A stretch of DNA of 64,000 nt from DATIRA01 sp963766505 (GTDB taxonomy: Bacteria; Pseudomonadota; Gammaproteobacteria; Steroidobacterales; Steroidobacteraceae). Location of the stretch: assembly GCA_963766505.1 (NCBI GenBank), contig CAVYAL010000005.1, forward strand, positions 1,488,001-1,552,000, read 5' to 3'. Both the position numbers and the translations under genes were made by a program. Positions 8,860-17,346 of the stretch are shown here, piece after piece (positions within the stretch are counted from its first letter, which is position 1; each line of letters opens with the position of its first letter). The notes below the pieces were generated by a model. The model was not told the DNA's origin. It was given only the letters and a program-made list of their open reading frames with translations, and ran no database searches.

Positions 8860-9470
8860 GTATTCCGCGCGAGATCGTGCTCGCCTCCGCCAACGCCGGC
8901 AAGCTCCGCGAGATGCGCGCGATCCTTGCCCCGCTCGGGCTCGCGGTGCGTGCGGTCAGTGAATTCACCGACGGGTCGGCCGTCGAGGACGGCCTGAGCT
9001 TCGTCGAGAACGCGATCATCAAGGCGCGCTTCGCGGCCGAGGCCTCGGGACTGCCGGCGATCGCCGACGACTCGGGGCTCGAGGTCGATGCGCTCGGCGG
9101 CCAACCGGGCATCCGCTCGGCGAGGTATGCCGGGGCCGAAGCGGATGCTCGCGCCAACAACCAGAAACTGCTCGAAGCGCTGAGCGAGGTCCCGCCGGCG
9201 CAGCGCAGCGCGCGGTTCCGCTGCGCGATGGTGTTCATGCGCTGGCCGCTGGACCCGGCGCCGCTGGTTTCCCAGGCGTCCTGGGAAGGGCGGATCGCAA
9301 CGCAAGCCCACGGCGCGGGCGGGTTCGGCTACGACCCGCTGTTCCTGCCCGCTGGCCTGCCGGGAACCGCGGCGGAGCTCGACCCCGACGCGAAGAATAT
9401 GCTGAGCCACCGCGGCAACGCGCTGCGCGGGCTGGTCATAGCGCTCGCAGAGATGGCACAGGATCGATGA
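8856..9470 (+). CDS. rdgB: dITP/XTP pyrophosphatase (non-canonical purine NTPase)
   Basis: Hydrolyses dITP, ITP and XTP to keep damaged purines out of DNA. I choose the GTG at 8856 (204 aa), which overlaps the rph stop codon in a GTGA arrangement. It places the family motif IVLASANAGKLREM right after the start; an open frame extends further upstream inside rph. Other motifs are the IADDSGLEVDALGGQPGIRS segment and GFGYDPLF. It ends overlapping the hemW ATG by 4 bp. Confidence 0.96.
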   Translation: MSIPREIVLASANAGKLREMRAILAPLGLAVRAVSEFTDGSAVEDGLSFVENAIIKARFAAEASGLPAIADDSGLEVDALGGQPGIRSARYAGAEADARANNQKLLEALSEVPPAQRSARFRCAMVFMRWPLDPAPLVSQASWEGRIATQAHGAGGFGYDPLFLPAGLPGTAAELDPDAKNMLSHRGNALRGLVIALAEMAQDR

Positions 9471-10723
9471 ACGAGAGCAGCGGTCTGCCGCTCTCGCTGT
9501 ACGTCCACCTTCCCTGGTGCGTCCGGCGCTGCCCTTACTGCGATTTCAACGCACACGCCCGGCCGAGAACCGGCCTGCCCGAAAGCGAATACATCGTTGC
9601 GGTGATCGCCGACCTCGAGGCGTCTGCGCCGGACTGCGGTGGACGCAGGCCCGGTTCCGTGTTCTTCGGCGGTGGAACTCCCAGCCTGTTCTCGCCACGC
9701 TCCGTCGAGCGCCTGCTCGAGGCGGCCGATCGGGTGCTCGGGCTGCCAGGCGGGGCCGAGATCACCCTCGAGGCAAACCCGGGAACCATCGAGCACGGCC
9801 GCTTCAGCGGGTATCGTGCAGCGGGGGTCAACCGGGTGTCGCTCGGAGCCCAGAGCTTCGACGACAGCAAGCTCGCCGCGCTGGGGCGCATCCATTCGCA
9901 CAGGGAAATCGAGACGGCGGTCGGCGAGCTGCGCAAGGCAGGCCTCGGCAACTTCAACCTCGACCTGATGTACGCGCTGCCGGGACAGACGATCGAGCAG
10001 GCGCGGCGCGACATCGAGCGTGCGCTCGAGCTCGATCCGGCGCATGTCTCTCACTACCAGCTCACGCTCGAGCCAGGCACACCGTTCTCTCGCAGGCCGC
10101 CGGTCCTTCCCGACGACGAGGCAGCCTGGGAGATGCAGCTGGCCTGCTCAGAGCGACTGGCCGCGGCGGGCTTCGCGCAATACGAAGTCTCGGCGTGGTC
10201 CAGACCCGGCATGCAGTGCCAGCACAACCTCAACTACTGGCGCTTCGGGGATTACCTCGGGCTGGGGGCGGGTGCGCACGGGAAGATTTCGGACCGGCGC
10301 ACCGGGCTCATGCGGCGCACGGCCCGCGTGAGCGACCCCGCGTCATACCTTGCGGCAGGATCGCAAGCGGAGCGCATCGCCGAGGATCGCACGGTGATGG
10401 CCGAGGAGCTGCCATTCGAGTTCTGCCTGAACGTCCTCAGGCTGAGCGGAGGATTCGACGGTGGCCTGTTCGTGGAACGGACAGGGTTGCCCCTGGCCTG
10501 CCTCCAGCCATCCCTCGACGAGGCGTGCGCCCGTGGCCTGATGGAGCGCAATCCGGCCGGCCAGTGGACTGTCACCGATCTCGGCAGGCGCTTTCTCAAC
10601 GACCTGCAGGCGCTGTTCCTGCCGTCGGCAAGTCCGCAGCGGGTCGAGCAGCACGGCAGCAGGTCGCCGCGGCGGGCAGACTTATGCACAGATGGAGTGC
10701 GTGCAGCAGATTCGGCACCTTAG
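9467..10723 (+). CDS. hemW: Radical SAM protein HemW (coproporphyrinogen oxidase-like)
   Basis: HemW proteins are radical SAM heme chaperones, often mis-annotated as oxygen-independent coproporphyrinogen III oxidase. The N-terminus YVHLPWCVRRCPYCDF carries the CxxxCxxC cluster motif (C18, C22, C25), followed by FFGGGTPSLF and the SAM-binding strands. At 418 residues it is longer than most HemW proteins: the last 40 or so residues after LNDLQALFLP are low-complexity and look like a read-through tail. A DnaA-box-like TTATGCACA lies inside this tail (10682-10690). Confidence 0.93.
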   Translation: MNESSGLPLSLYVHLPWCVRRCPYCDFNAHARPRTGLPESEYIVAVIADLEASAPDCGGRRPGSVFFGGGTPSLFSPRSVERLLEAADRVLGLPGGAEITLEANPGTIEHGRFSGYRAAGVNRVSLGAQSFDDSKLAALGRIHSHREIETAVGELRKAGLGNFNLDLMYALPGQTIEQARRDIERALELDPAHVSHYQLTLEPGTPFSRRPPVLPDDEAAWEMQLACSERLAAAGFAQYEVSAWSRPGMQCQHNLNYWRFGDYLGLGAGAHGKISDRRTGLMRRTARVSDPASYLAAGSQAERIAEDRTVMAEELPFEFCLNVLRLSGGFDGGLFVERTGLPLACLQPSLDEACARGLMERNPAGQWTVTDLGRRFLNDLQALFLPSASPQRVEQHGSRSPRRADLCTDGVRAADSAP

Positions 10724-10892
10724 CCGGCATATTCGAAGTGACATATTAGGGGGCGCTCATAACTGCATGAATTATAATTATAATTTGGCGTGGTCAAAAT
10801 TTGACCAAAGCAAAGATCCCCACGGCGGACTGCGGTGTGGAGGTGGGTGCAGCAAGGAACTCCACAGATTTATCCACAGGTTTTGTGGATAA
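10682..10892. promoter_or_regulatory. DnaA-box and AT-rich cluster (possible origin-like or DnaA-regulated region)
   Basis: The 306-bp gap between hemW and rpmE is unusually AT-rich for this window. It holds a perfect 16-bp palindrome of A/T only (10770-10785) and the 17-bp palindrome at 10791-10807. It also holds two perfect DnaA boxes in inverted orientation, TTATCCACA at 10870-10878 and TGTGGATAA at 10884-10892, 5 bp apart. A third match to TTATNCACA lies at 10682-10690 in the end of hemW. No gene is evident. Flanking genes all run plus, and dnaA, dnaN or mnmG are not nearby, so this may be a DnaA-titrating or DnaA-regulated site rather than oriC. Confidence 0.5.
10791..10807. promoter_or_regulatory. 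17-bp palindrome, probable operator
   Basis: TGGTCAAA and TTTGACCA form perfect 8-bp arms around a single central A. It lies between the A/T palindrome and the DnaA boxes upstream of rpmE. The symmetry fits a dimeric repressor site; the protein that would bind is unknown. Confidence 0.5.
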
Positions 10893-11029
10893 ATGACGAT
10901 TATTGACCCCCGCTCGGGCCGCGGACCCGGGTCCGTGCAGCCCCGGCCGGCCTCCGAGCTTGTCCCGGCAGGGCCTGACGCCTATACTTGCCGCCCCTTT
11001 TTTCCCGACTTCTCGCAGGAACGGCGGCC

Positions 11030-11233
11030 ATGAAGAGCGGCATTCATCCCGATTACAAGCAGATCACGGTCACCTGCAGTTGCGGCAATACGTTCGAGAC
11101 CCGCTCCACGATGGGCGAGGACCTTCAGATCGAAGTGTGTTCGAACTGCCACCCGTTCTACACCGGCAAGCAGAAGATCGTCGACACGGGCGGACGCGTC
11201 GATCGCTTCCGCAAGAAGTACAGCCGCGGCTGA
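11030..11233 (+). CDS. rpmE: 50S ribosomal protein L31 (zinc-binding type)
   Basis: Ribosomal protein of 67 residues starting MKSGIHPDYKQITVTCSCGN. C16, C18, C37 and C40 form the zinc-binding CxC/CxxC pattern of the C+ form of L31, the paralog used when zinc is sufficient. The ATG at 11030 is preceded by AGGAACGG. An in-frame start at 10988 would add unconserved residues. A hairpin follows the gene. Confidence 0.97.
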   Translation: MKSGIHPDYKQITVTCSCGNTFETRSTMGEDLQIEVCSNCHPFYTGKQKIVDTGGRVDRFRKKYSRG

Positions 11234-11259
11234 GCCGGGCCGACTACCAGGTTTTTGCG

Positions 11260-11285
11260 AGCGGGGCGCCTCTGGGCGCCCCGCT
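11260..11285 (+). terminator. Hairpin downstream of rpmE, possible terminator
   Basis: AGCGGGGCGCC and GGCGCCCCGCT form an 11-bp perfect stem around a TCTG loop, 27 bp after the rpmE stop. The following bases (GCGTTTGGGG) lack a real T tract, so termination would be weak or Rho-assisted. Confidence 0.55.
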
Positions 11286-11390
11286 GCGTTTGGGGTCCCA
11301 CGCTCCTTCGTCCGGGGATGCGCGAGCGGGACTTTGTCGGCCGAACCACGGACTCTACACTCTGTAACGGACATGCAAGAGAAGCGACCG

Positions 11391-12857
11391 ATGTTCCTCG
11401 AACGCCTGCGGCTCGCCGCAATGCTGGCGGCTGCGTCACTGCTGACGGCCTGCGCAACGAACCCCGTGACCGGCAGCACCGACATCGTCACCATGAGCGA
11501 GGCGCAGGAGGTCGAGCTCGGCCGCCAGATGCATCCGAAGATCCTGCAGCAGTACGGGCGCTTCGAGGACGAGTCGCTGCAGGCCTATGTGAACGAGGTC
11601 GGCCAGCGGATCGCGCGAAGCAGCCATCGCCCTGGCCTGCAGTACACGTTCACCGTGCTCGACAGCGACGAGGTCAACGCGTTCGCGCTGCCGGGCGGCT
11701 ACGTGTACATCACCCGCGGCATCATGGGCTACCTGAACTCCGAGGCGGAGCTGACCGCCGTGCTCGGTCACGAGGTCGGCCACATCACTGCGCGGCATGC
11801 CGTCCGCCAGCAGACCGGCGCGACGGCCGCCGGCATCGGAGCCACGCTGATCGGCGTCCTCACCGGCAGCGGAGATCTGGCCGGCCTCGCCAACATGGCG
11901 GGTACGGCGCTCATTCGTGGCTACGGGCGCGACATGGAACTCGAGGCCGACTCGATCGGCGCCGACTACCTGAACCGGCTCGGCTACGAGCCCGCGGCGA
12001 TGGTCGACGTCGTCCGGCTGCTGAAGAACCAGGAGATGCTGGAAGTGCAGATCGCGCGGCAGGAAGGCCGCCAGCCGCGGGTGTACCACGGCGTATTCTC
12101 GACACATCCGGACAATGACAAGCGGCTCAACGAAGTCGTGGCGGCGGCCGGCACGGCGCCCCCGGGAGAGCGCCGGCCGGAGGGCCGCGAAAGCTACCTC
12201 GACCGCATCGCCGGCCTGCCGGTGGGGCCGAGCCGGGCCCAGGGCGTCGTACGTTCGTCGAGGTTCTATCATGCGGACCTCGGCATCACGGTTGCGTTCC
12301 CGAGCGGATGGCAGGTGGACAACCTGCCGAGCAAGGTCGTCGCTGCCCGCCCGGAGAAGGACGCGTTCCTGCAGCTGATGGCGATGCCGGTGCCGCCGGG
12401 CCTGGCACCGCGGGAGTTCCTGGCGCGAAACCTGAGCGGAGTGGCGCTGTCGGGCGCGGAGCCGCTCGAGGTGAACGGACTTCCCGGCTACAGCGTGATC
12501 GCGCGGGAAATAGCCCTCCCATGGGGAAACCGCGGCCCGGCCCGTTACGCGGTCGTTTACTACAACAACCTGGCCTATGTGTTCCTGGGTGCCTCGCGCC
12601 TCTCGGCTGCCTTTGCGGCCAACGATCCGATCTTCATGTCGAGCATCCGGACTTTTCGGCGGCTGAAGAGCAACGAGTTCCGCCTCGGCGAACCGAACCG
12701 GATCAAGATAATCAGGGCCACGTCGGGCATGCGGATGGAGGAACTGGCGCGGACCTCACCAATCAAGGCGTATCCGCTCGAAAGGCTGCGCCTGCTCAAC
12801 GACTTATATCCCGACGGGCAGCCCGCGGCGGGCGAGCTGCTGAAGATCGTCCAGTAG
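11391..12857 (+). CDS. M48-family metalloprotease lipoprotein (BepA/LoiP-like)
   Basis: Probable outer-membrane-attached zinc protease involved in envelope protein quality control. I choose the ATG at 11391, which gives a lipoprotein signal with lipobox LTAC (cysteine 21) and follows a GAGAAGCG sequence. The M48 motif LGHEVGHITARH (HEVGH at 127-131) and the third-ligand segment ELEADSIGADY are present. After the catalytic domain the 488-residue protein has an extra C-terminal region of over 200 residues with repeated beta-type segments (SGWQVDNLPS, RTFRRLKSNEF). This is typical of a gammaproteobacterial subgroup of M48 proteins and different from the TPR tail of BepA. Confidence 0.88.
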   Translation: MFLERLRLAAMLAAASLLTACATNPVTGSTDIVTMSEAQEVELGRQMHPKILQQYGRFEDESLQAYVNEVGQRIARSSHRPGLQYTFTVLDSDEVNAFALPGGYVYITRGIMGYLNSEAELTAVLGHEVGHITARHAVRQQTGATAAGIGATLIGVLTGSGDLAGLANMAGTALIRGYGRDMELEADSIGADYLNRLGYEPAAMVDVVRLLKNQEMLEVQIARQEGRQPRVYHGVFSTHPDNDKRLNEVVAAAGTAPPGERRPEGRESYLDRIAGLPVGPSRAQGVVRSSRFYHADLGITVAFPSGWQVDNLPSKVVAARPEKDAFLQLMAMPVPPGLAPREFLARNLSGVALSGAEPLEVNGLPGYSVIAREIALPWGNRGPARYAVVYYNNLAYVFLGASRLSAAFAANDPIFMSSIRTFRRLKSNEFRLGEPNRIKIIRATSGMRMEELARTSPIKAYPLERLRLLNDLYPDGQPAAGELLKIVQ

Positions 12858-12898
12858 TTTTACGAGCTTGATTAGGTCGCCCGGTCGTGCAAGGCTCC

Positions 12899-12930
12899 GG
12901 GGTGGCTCGGGGGTCGTCCCGGGCTACCCC
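12899..12930 (+). promoter_or_regulatory. Stable hairpin in the citrate synthase leader
   Basis: GGGGTGGCTCGGG pairs with CCCGGGCTACCCC around the loop GGTCGT: 13 pairs, two of which are G-U wobbles when read as plus-strand RNA and mismatches on the minus strand. That suggests an RNA structure of the plus transcript. It ends 20 bp before the citrate synthase ATG and has no T tract, so it may be a leader element or a terminator for the upstream protease gene. Confidence 0.45.
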
Positions 12931-12950
12931 GCAAGAGCAAGAGAAACACG

Positions 12951-14249
12951 ATGAGCGGCAGCAAATACGAACTGGTCAATCTGGACACCGGCAAGAAGTC
13001 GGTACTCGAGTCACGCGTCGGAACGCTGGGCCCGGACTGCATCAACATAAGCAGCATCACCAAGGACCTCGGCGCATTCACGTTTGACCCGGGCTTCATG
13101 GCCACGGCGTCCTGCGAGAGCAAGATCACCTACATCGACGGCGATGCCGGCATCCTGCTGTACCGGGGTTACCCGGTCGACCAGCTCGCGACCAAGTCGA
13201 ACTTCCTCGAAGTCGCGTACCTGCTCAACTACGGCGACCTGCCCTCGCAGGCGCAGCTCGAGCGCTTCGACGGCTCGATCCGGCGTCACACGATGCTGAA
13301 CGAGTCGCTGCTGCGTTTCTTCAACGGCTTCCATTACGACGCCCACCCGATGGCGATGGTCGCGGCCGTCGTCGCGTCGATGGCCGCCTTCTACCACGAC
13401 TCGATGGACATCCATAACCCGCGACACCGGGAGATCTTCGTCCATCGGATCATCGCGAAGCTGCCGACGATTTCGGCTGCCGCCTACAAGCACCTGCTCG
13501 GGCAGCCGTTCGTGTACCCGCGCAACGACCTGGACTACTGCACGAACATGCTGCAGATGTTCTTCTCGGTGCCGTCCGAGGAGTACGAGGTCGACCCGAT
13601 CGCCGCACAGGCGATGGACCTGCTGTTCATCCTGCACGCCGACCACGAGCAGAACGCGAGCACTTCCACCGTCCGGCTGGCCGGCAGCACGGGCTGCAAT
13701 CCCTACGCAGCGGTCTCGGCCGGCGTGTCCGCGCTCTGGGGCCCGGCTCACGGCGGCGCGAACGAGGCGGTCCTGCGGATGCTCGAGAGCGTCGGCACCG
13801 TGGACAACATCCAGAAGTTCCTGGACCGCGTGAAGGACAAGAACGACAGCACGCGGCTGATGGGGTTCGGCCACCGGGTCTACAAGAACTTCGACCCGCG
13901 CGCACAGATCATCCGCGAGATGTGCCACAAGGTGCTCGGGCGGCTGGGCCGTACCGACAACCCGCTGTTCGAGCTGGCGCTCCGCCTCGAGGAGATCGCG
14001 CTGAAGGACGAGTACTTCATCTCCCGCAAGCTGTACCCGAATGTCGATTTCTACTCCGGGATCATCTACAGCGCGCTCGGCATTCCCCGCTCGATGTTCA
14101 CGGTGATGTTCGCGATCGCGCGGACAGCCGGCTGGGTGGCGCAGTGGCAGGAGATGATCGCCGAGCCGACCATGAAGATCGGACGCCCGCGACAGCTCTA
14201 CACCGGGGCCAAGCAGCGCGACTACGTCGACCTCGACAAGCGCAGCTGA
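12951..14249 (+). CDS. gltA: Citrate synthase (type II, hexameric class)
   Basis: Condenses oxaloacetate and acetyl-CoA at the entry to the TCA cycle. The 432-residue protein aligns by eye with the long bacterial class, with N-terminal beta-rich extension TFDPGFMATASCESKITYIDG. The three catalytic residues are recognisable: His in WGPAHGGANEAV, His in GFGHRVYKNFDPRA and Asp in PNVDFYSGIIY. The gene stands alone between the protease and a convergent unknown gene. Confidence 0.96.
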   Translation: MSGSKYELVNLDTGKKSVLESRVGTLGPDCINISSITKDLGAFTFDPGFMATASCESKITYIDGDAGILLYRGYPVDQLATKSNFLEVAYLLNYGDLPSQAQLERFDGSIRRHTMLNESLLRFFNGFHYDAHPMAMVAAVVASMAAFYHDSMDIHNPRHREIFVHRIIAKLPTISAAAYKHLLGQPFVYPRNDLDYCTNMLQMFFSVPSEEYEVDPIAAQAMDLLFILHADHEQNASTSTVRLAGSTGCNPYAAVSAGVSALWGPAHGGANEAVLRMLESVGTVDNIQKFLDRVKDKNDSTRLMGFGHRVYKNFDPRAQIIREMCHKVLGRLGRTDNPLFELALRLEEIALKDEYFISRKLYPNVDFYSGIIYSALGIPRSMFTVMFAIARTAGWVAQWQEMIAEPTMKIGRPRQLYTGAKQRDYVDLDKRS

Positions 14250-14263
14250 GCGCGCCGCACAGG

Positions 14264-14869
14264 TCACTCGAGCAGCGACTCGACCTCGGCCGCGCTGGCG
14301 CGTCGCATGGGTCGACCGTCCACCGGGCTGGTGGGCGACTGGCGTATCCCGTCCACCGGAAAGACGACCGCATCGACGGTCTGCCGGCCGGCCACGAAGC
14401 GAACGGCCGGGTAGGCGACCGTGCGGTCGCGCTCGAACCTCAGGCGGCGCTCGAGGATCTCGTGGGGGACCCCCCGTTCCGCGAGGCGCAGCGTCACGGA
14501 CTCGGTCGTGTCGGCGAACAGGTGCAGGTTGATGTCGGAATGCGCCGAGGCGGTGCCCGCGAGCACCGGTCCGACGAGCCGTGGCTCAAACTCGGCCATC
14601 AGCTGCATCGCCTGCAGCGCCGAGCGACGCAAGTCGGCGAGGTCCTGCTGGTGGCGGTCGGATGCGAACAGCCGCTGGTGCGCGACCAGCGCGGCCTCGA
14701 TCTCGCGGTTCCGCGGCAGTATCGACGCATCCGTCACGCCGAGTCGCTCGGCCGCCTTGCGCTTCGCGAGCAGGTAGTCCTCGACACCCTGTTCGCGCAT
14801 GATCCGGGCGGCCTCCTCGGCCACCGCTGCCCGCAGCATCTCGGCCCGGGGATTCGGTCGGCGGTTCAT
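14264..14869 (-). CDS. Conserved protein of unknown function, possibly nucleotidyltransferase-like
   Basis: 201 residues, soluble, no signal peptide. The first third is helical and charged (AEEAARIMREQGVEDYLLAKRKAAERLG). The centre has LVGPVLAGTASAHSDINLHLFAD and the last third is beta-rich (RTVAYPAVRFVAGRQTVDAVVFPVDG). The G(T/S)-x-x-x-SDINL pattern recalls the GS...DxD strand of nucleotidyltransferase folds, but only one acidic residue is clear, so this is a suggestion. It is convergent with citrate synthase and ends upstream of mrcA on the same strand. Confidence 0.75.
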   Translation of the reverse strand: MNRRPNPRAEMLRAAVAEEAARIMREQGVEDYLLAKRKAAERLGVTDASILPRNREIEAALVAHQRLFASDRHQQDLADLRRSALQAMQLMAEFEPRLVGPVLAGTASAHSDINLHLFADTTESVTLRLAERGVPHEILERRLRFERDRTVAYPAVRFVAGRQTVDAVVFPVDGIRQSPTSPVDGRPMRRASAAEVESLLE

Positions 14870-14878
14870 CGTGGCTGC

Positions 14879-17290
14879 TCAGAAAATGGATTCGCTGCCC
14901 TGCACGGGCACGACCGATTCTGCCTCCACTTCTGACGAGTAATCCATCGCGCCGGCATCGGGCACATAGCGCTGGAGGAAGGACTCGAAGACCGCGCCGC
15001 TTGCACCGGCGCGCGTCGGCCGACCCGTGCTGCGCGAGACCCACATCCGCACCACCCCGGCCGGCTCGGGCTGACGGTGTTCCGGCCGGCCGTCGAGCGC
15101 GTCCTTCATGAAGTAGATCCACATCGGTAGTGCCGTGCGGCCGCCTTCCTCACCGGCTCCCAGCGAGCGTTCCTGGTCGAATCCTATCCAGCTTGCGGCC
15201 ACCAGGTCGGCATTGAAGCCGACGAACCAGGCGTCCCGGCGATCGTTTGTGGTTCCAGTCTTGCCGGCCAGGTCCCGCCGCTGCAGTTCCTTCGCGCGCT
15301 GTGCGGTCCCGCGCTGGATCACGTCACCTAGCATGTCCGTCATGATGTAGGCGTTCGCGGCCGAGATTGCGCGCGGAGCGCAGTCTGCAGAGGCCTCGTC
15401 CGGCATCGGGCCCTCGTCGCCGGTCGCGGCGTCCGTTTCGCGACAGGCCGTCACGGGGCGCGACTGCTCGATGACGGCGCCGTCAGCGTCGAGCACGCGC
15501 TCGATGAAATACGGTACGACGCGCAGGCCGCCGTTGGCGAAAACGGCGAATCCACGCGCCATGTCGAGCGGCGTCACCTGCCCGGTACCCAGCGCCAGCG
15601 TCAGGTTCGGCGGGATCGCCTCCTGGTCGAAACCAAATGCGGTGATGTGTCGCGCCGCGAATCCGATGCCGACGCCGCGGAGCAGGCGGACGGAGATCAG
15701 GTTGCGCGAGCGGGCCAGCCCCTCGCGCATCGGCGTCGGCCCGTAGAAGCGGCGGCTGTAGTTCTGGGGCCGCCATTCCTCGCCGCCTTGGCCGGCCTCG
15801 ATCACCAGCGGCGCGTCGTTGACCAGCGTCGCGGGCGTAAAGCCTTTCTCAAGTGCCGCCGAGTACAGGAACGGCTTGAATGCGGAGCCCGGCTGGCGCT
15901 TTGCCTGAACCACCCGGTTGTACTTGCTCGCCCCGAAGTCGAAGCCGCCGACCAGCGCCCCGATCGCGCCGTCGTTCGGGTCCATCGCGACGAGCGCGCC
16001 GGATACTGCCGGCAGCTGGGCCAGGCGGTGGCCACCTTCCGCCCGTGGCTCGACGTAGACGACTTGCCCGGGCGCGAGTATTTCACCGGCGGACTTAGGG
16101 GCAGGGCCGAGCCTGTCATCCTCCAGCGCGGCACGGGCCCAGGACATGTCCTCCCAGCCGAGCAGGATTTCACTTCCGTCCCGGGTCAGCATGCGTGCAC
16201 GGCGCTCCTCGACTTCCACCACCAGCGCGGGCTGCAGGTTCGCTTGCCGCGGGTGGTGTTCCAGCGCCTCCGCAAACGCCTGCGGATCGTCGAGCCGGGC
16301 GGCGTCCACGGTCCCGGCCGGCCCGCGGTAGCCGTGGCGACGGTCGTACTCTAGGATCGCGCGCCAGGCCGCCGCATTTGCCGAGGCCTGCATCCCGCTT
16401 TCTATGGTGGTCACGACGCGGTAGCCGTCGGTCAGCGCGGCCGCACCGTAGCGCTCGACCATCCAGGCGCGTGCCATCTCGCCGACATAGCCGGCCTCGA
16501 GCTCAATGTCCGGGCCGTGGATCCGGCCCTCGATCGGTGCCGCGAGCGCCCGTTCCCGGGCCTGTGCGTCGATCTTCCCGGTCTCCTCCATGCGGCGCAG
16601 TACGTAGGCCCGTCGCCCGGCGGCGCGCTCCGGGCTCGCGACCGGGTTGTCGCGCGACGGCGAACGCGGCAACCCGGCGATCAGCGCCGCCTCGGCGAGA
16701 TCGAGTTGCCCGAGGTCCTTGTCGAAGTAGACCTTCGCCGCTGCGCCGACGCCGTATGCTCGCTGCCCGAGGAAGATCCGGTTCAGGTACAGCGTCAGGA
16801 TCTCGTTCTTGCTGAACTCGCGCTCGAGCCGCAACGCGAGGAACACCTCCTTGAGCTTGCGGCGCAGCGTGCGCTCCGAAGTCAGGACCGTGTTTCGCGC
16901 GAGCTGCATCGTGATCGTGCCACCACCTTCGCGCACGCCGCCTGCGGAGACGTTGCTTGCGACCGCACGCAGCAGACCCTGCCAGTCGACACCGGGGTGC
17001 TCGTAGAAGCGGTCGTCCTCGGCCGCGAGGAACGCACCGACCACCACCTCCGGGATGTCCTCCCAGGCCACGGGAATGCGGCGCTGCTCGCCGACCTGTG
17101 CGATCAGCTTTCCGTCACGCGTGAAGACCTGCAGCGGCAGCTGCAGCCTGATGTCCCTCAGTTCCGCCGCCTGCGGGATCTCGGGCTCGAGGTACAGGTA
17201 GGCTCCTGCGAATCCCATGGCCACGGCGACAGCTACGGCGAACAGGGTCGTGAGCGTGATCACGAGTAATTTCGAAACGATTCGGTTCAT
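14879..17290 (-). CDS. mrcA: Penicillin-binding protein 1A (glycosyltransferase/transpeptidase)
   Basis: Bifunctional murein synthase. I start at MNRIVSKLLVITLTTLFAVA (803 aa), which begins just before the single N-terminal membrane anchor; an upstream in-frame start at 17338 adds residues overlapping the divergent leader. The GT51 domain has AAEDDRFYEHPGVDW and GGGTITMQLARN. The transpeptidase has SxxK in PGSAFKPF, SxN in RSRNLIS and KTG in AGKTGTTNDRRDAWF. It is divergent from pilM, the classic gammaproteobacterial arrangement. Confidence 0.97.
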   Translation of the reverse strand: MNRIVSKLLVITLTTLFAVAVAVAMGFAGAYLYLEPEIPQAAELRDIRLQLPLQVFTRDGKLIAQVGEQRRIPVAWEDIPEVVVGAFLAAEDDRFYEHPGVDWQGLLRAVASNVSAGGVREGGGTITMQLARNTVLTSERTLRRKLKEVFLALRLEREFSKNEILTLYLNRIFLGQRAYGVGAAAKVYFDKDLGQLDLAEAALIAGLPRSPSRDNPVASPERAAGRRAYVLRRMEETGKIDAQARERALAAPIEGRIHGPDIELEAGYVGEMARAWMVERYGAAALTDGYRVVTTIESGMQASANAAAWRAILEYDRRHGYRGPAGTVDAARLDDPQAFAEALEHHPRQANLQPALVVEVEERRARMLTRDGSEILLGWEDMSWARAALEDDRLGPAPKSAGEILAPGQVVYVEPRAEGGHRLAQLPAVSGALVAMDPNDGAIGALVGGFDFGASKYNRVVQAKRQPGSAFKPFLYSAALEKGFTPATLVNDAPLVIEAGQGGEEWRPQNYSRRFYGPTPMREGLARSRNLISVRLLRGVGIGFAARHITAFGFDQEAIPPNLTLALGTGQVTPLDMARGFAVFANGGLRVVPYFIERVLDADGAVIEQSRPVTACRETDAATGDEGPMPDEASADCAPRAISAANAYIMTDMLGDVIQRGTAQRAKELQRRDLAGKTGTTNDRRDAWFVGFNADLVAASWIGFDQERSLGAGEEGGRTALPMWIYFMKDALDGRPEHRQPEPAGVVRMWVSRSTGRPTRAGASGAVFESFLQRYVPDAGAMDYSSEVEAESVVPVQGSESIF

Positions 17291-17312
17291 TGCCAATTCT
17301 GAGATGCAGTCC

Positions 17313-17341
17313 TTGCCGGCCCTCTGGGGGATGTGCATAGT
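17313..17341 (+). promoter_or_regulatory. Candidate promoter driving the riboswitch leader of pilMNOPQ
   Basis: TTGCCG (17313-17318) and CATAGT (17336-17341) are separated by exactly 17 bp, each matching four of six sigma-70 consensus positions. The predicted start site (about 17347-17349) coincides with the 5' edge of the c-di-GMP riboswitch, which is the main support. Confidence 0.45.
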
Positions 17342-17346
17342 AGCCC

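Noticed and set aside
10770..10785. A/T palindrome as a terminator of hemW
   Set aside because: It has no GC-rich stem or T tract; an A/T-only stem would be too weak. An unwinding or protein-binding role fits better.
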